The notes beneath the pieces are model-generated. The model saw only the letters and a program-made list of their open reading frames with translations. It was not told the origin of the DNA and ran no database searches. DNA of 64,000 nucleotides from Microvelia longipes (lineage: Eukaryota > Arthropoda > Insecta > Hemiptera > Veliidae): positions 47,862,524 through 47,926,523 of the forward strand of contig JACMZG010001908.1 of assembly GCA_018340805.1 (NCBI GenBank), given 5' to 3'. Positions within the stretch are counted from its first letter, which is position 1; each line of letters begins with the position of its first letter. The translations under genes and the position numbers were made by a program. Shown here one piece after another: positions 62,251 through 64,000 of this stretch.

Positions 62251-64000
62251 TAATTTTACTTTCTCAAGATGACGCACTGCAATATAAATTTTTCAAAACA
62301 ACTTTCAATAAAACTGCAAATAAACTTTCCCTAGCCTGGCAGATCAAGTCCGAAAATGGGTTGTATTAAGTTAAGATTGCCCAGCTAAGCAGGTGCACTT
62401 AAAAATACGGCCCTCCGGCCCGTAGTCGCTCCGCGGTCTCGGCGCTTCGCGCCTTGCCATCTTCGTGGCCCTCCATGTGGCCGTTTTGCGTCCACATACA
62501 ATTATTTAGATCAACTACTTTCTTAACCAAAACATTGCATACCTAGTGTCCTTCACCTAGTAAGGAGCATTAACATACACAGTTTTAACAAATAAATAGA
62601 GGCTTAGGTGTTTAAGGATTAAGGCCTGTAAAAAAGGTCATAAAGTATTCAGAAATTGTTTACTAATTGCAACTAATCCAATATAACTTCTAACTTAGTT
62701 AAAATATTTTATTTTACTTAGATTCAGGTTCACCATCATCGAAAACATAAAGATCATCTATGAAATCCCAGATGTCTCAACTTTAGTCAAAATAATGTAG
62801 TGTAAAAGAAACCATATTTTTACTCATTGGTAATGACGTCAAAATTAAGTAATTTGCTAAAACTGTTCCCAGTTAAAAAATTGCTAAAACCGGTCCCAGT
62901 CATTTCAGAATGCCGACGACAATATAAACTTCTTAGAGGTCTGTCCGCTTCGCGGGCCTACTTAGCTCACCGTAGTTTCGTAGGATACGAATTTGTCCTG
63001 TCAACACTTACACATCTGGCACTAGCAATCATTTATATAAACTTTTGGATTTATTAACGTTCCATATGTTCGCTGTTTTTATGAACACATATTGGATTTT
63101 GCTTAAAATTTACTATGCTCTTTCTGTCATAGAAATTGATTTTTGAAGCCGTTTGACTAGAACGGTGTTTACCAGAAATATGTATTATCCATACATATTT
63201 GTTATTACGACACATTAAATTGTATTTAAATTTATTGTCTAATTTGCAAGTGTTGCAAATTAGACAATTCATGAAAAGTAGATCTCTTTTTTGGTATACG
63301 ATCCTTACCTGGTCACTTATAAGAGTTAAGGAAGCAAAATAAAAAAATAATTTTAAAAAACGGACTGCGATATATTATATAACTACAGTTTGCTTTTACA
63401 CTTAATCTTTTTTATAAAGAAAAAAAACTAGTAATATATAAGAGTATCATGATATTTTGTCGATCAAGGAGTTTCAAGCATAATGGAAAACACTAGTGAT
63501 AGATATAAATTCTAGACAGTGATAGATTGATTTCTCCGCTCTCTTGTGTTCCATGCTATGACTTCAAACAAGACTTTGCATTCACCCAACATATACTCTT
63601 AACAAATAAAAACCTTACTTGTGTTTTATAGCCATAACACTAAGGTATTATTTATACAGTATTAAACTAAGAGTATGAATAAAATAATAATTCTAGCGCC
63701 CAAAACTGAGTGTTTTAAGTGTATTTGAAAATTTTACTTCTTTTTATAATAAAAAAAAGAATACCTAAATCTAGAGATTTATTTTGCATGGTGATACATC
63801 CTATATATTTTAAAAAAATAATGAGTAAATAAATTAATTATTGAAAAGTAGAAGATAAAAATAAACACATTTATGAACAAATAAATTAAATACAAAAGGA
63901 GTTGATCTATTAAGGGACGTAATACCGTGTTTTATCCTTACTTAATATTATTGCAGTAAAGTAATCCAAGCATAGAGATATATTACTAGAGGGGCCCTAT

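Larger units (their letters stand above)
49766..64000 (-). other. Upstream Shaker intron (5' end outside window)
   Basis: At least 14.2 kb upstream of the S1-S5 exon without a recognisable T1-domain exon or start codon. It carries many repeats annotated separately (27-bp and 43-bp minisatellites, foldback elements, (TA)n blocks, an ORF1-type retrotransposon relic and composite 5S-like repeats). The minus-strand intron assignment is inferred from the open splice acceptor at 49766. Confidence 0.7.

Noticed and set aside
1..64000. tRNA genes
   Set aside because: Candidate B-box-like GGTTCGA strings (for example near 34130 and 61098) lack matching A boxes and cloverleaf arms.

Overview
The window is strongly A+T-rich animal DNA, probably from an arthropod and most likely an insect or crustacean. 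Its one clearly recognisable host gene is the 3' two-thirds of a Shaker (Kv1-type) voltage-gated potassium channel gene on the minus strand. No bacterial-style gene organisation, rRNA gene, tRNA gene or CRISPR array is seen. The order of the organism cannot be fixed from the sequence.

Shaker layout, read 5' to 3' on the minus strand. A 644-nt exon (49765-49122) carries the end of the N-terminal cytoplasmic domain and S1 to early S5. An intron of about 9.2 kb follows. Next come two tandem, homologous 130-nt pore exons: A (39965-39836) and B (39750-39621), only 85 bp apart. An intron of about 10.8 kb follows. A 191-nt exon (28838-28648) carries the post-filter residue and S6. After a 4.7-kb intron, a terminal coding exon (23935-23769) ends in the PDZ ligand ETDV and a stop. 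All splice sites are GT-AG and the phases match (2, 1, 2, 1). The T1 tetramerisation exons and the start codon are not seen and should lie beyond position 64000. Either pore exon keeps the frame. Skipping both or including both shifts it, so their use must be mutually exclusive. A and B differ at three residues (V/I in S5, N/L in the turret, T/R just after GYGDM), against 17 synonymous differences.

The rest is intron or intergenic DNA full of repeats. 19.4-20.0 kb holds a dead RNase H end of an I-like non-LTR retrotransposon (minus). It is abutted at 20.05 kb by a plus-strand LTR-retrotransposon remnant with a tRNA-Lys-type primer-binding site and a broken gag. 60.1-60.8 kb holds a broken ORF1-type non-LTR gene (minus). 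A composite repeat family has several copies and contains a segment colinear with the internal promoter region of 5S rRNA. At least six inverted-repeat (foldback) elements carry a recurring CTGATGA...stem...GAAA motif resembling a hammerhead ribozyme core. There are several minisatellites (23, 27, 30, 31 and 43 bp units), many (TA)n tracts and two near-perfect long hairpins.

The left 19 kb, downstream of the gene, is almost featureless A+T-rich DNA.
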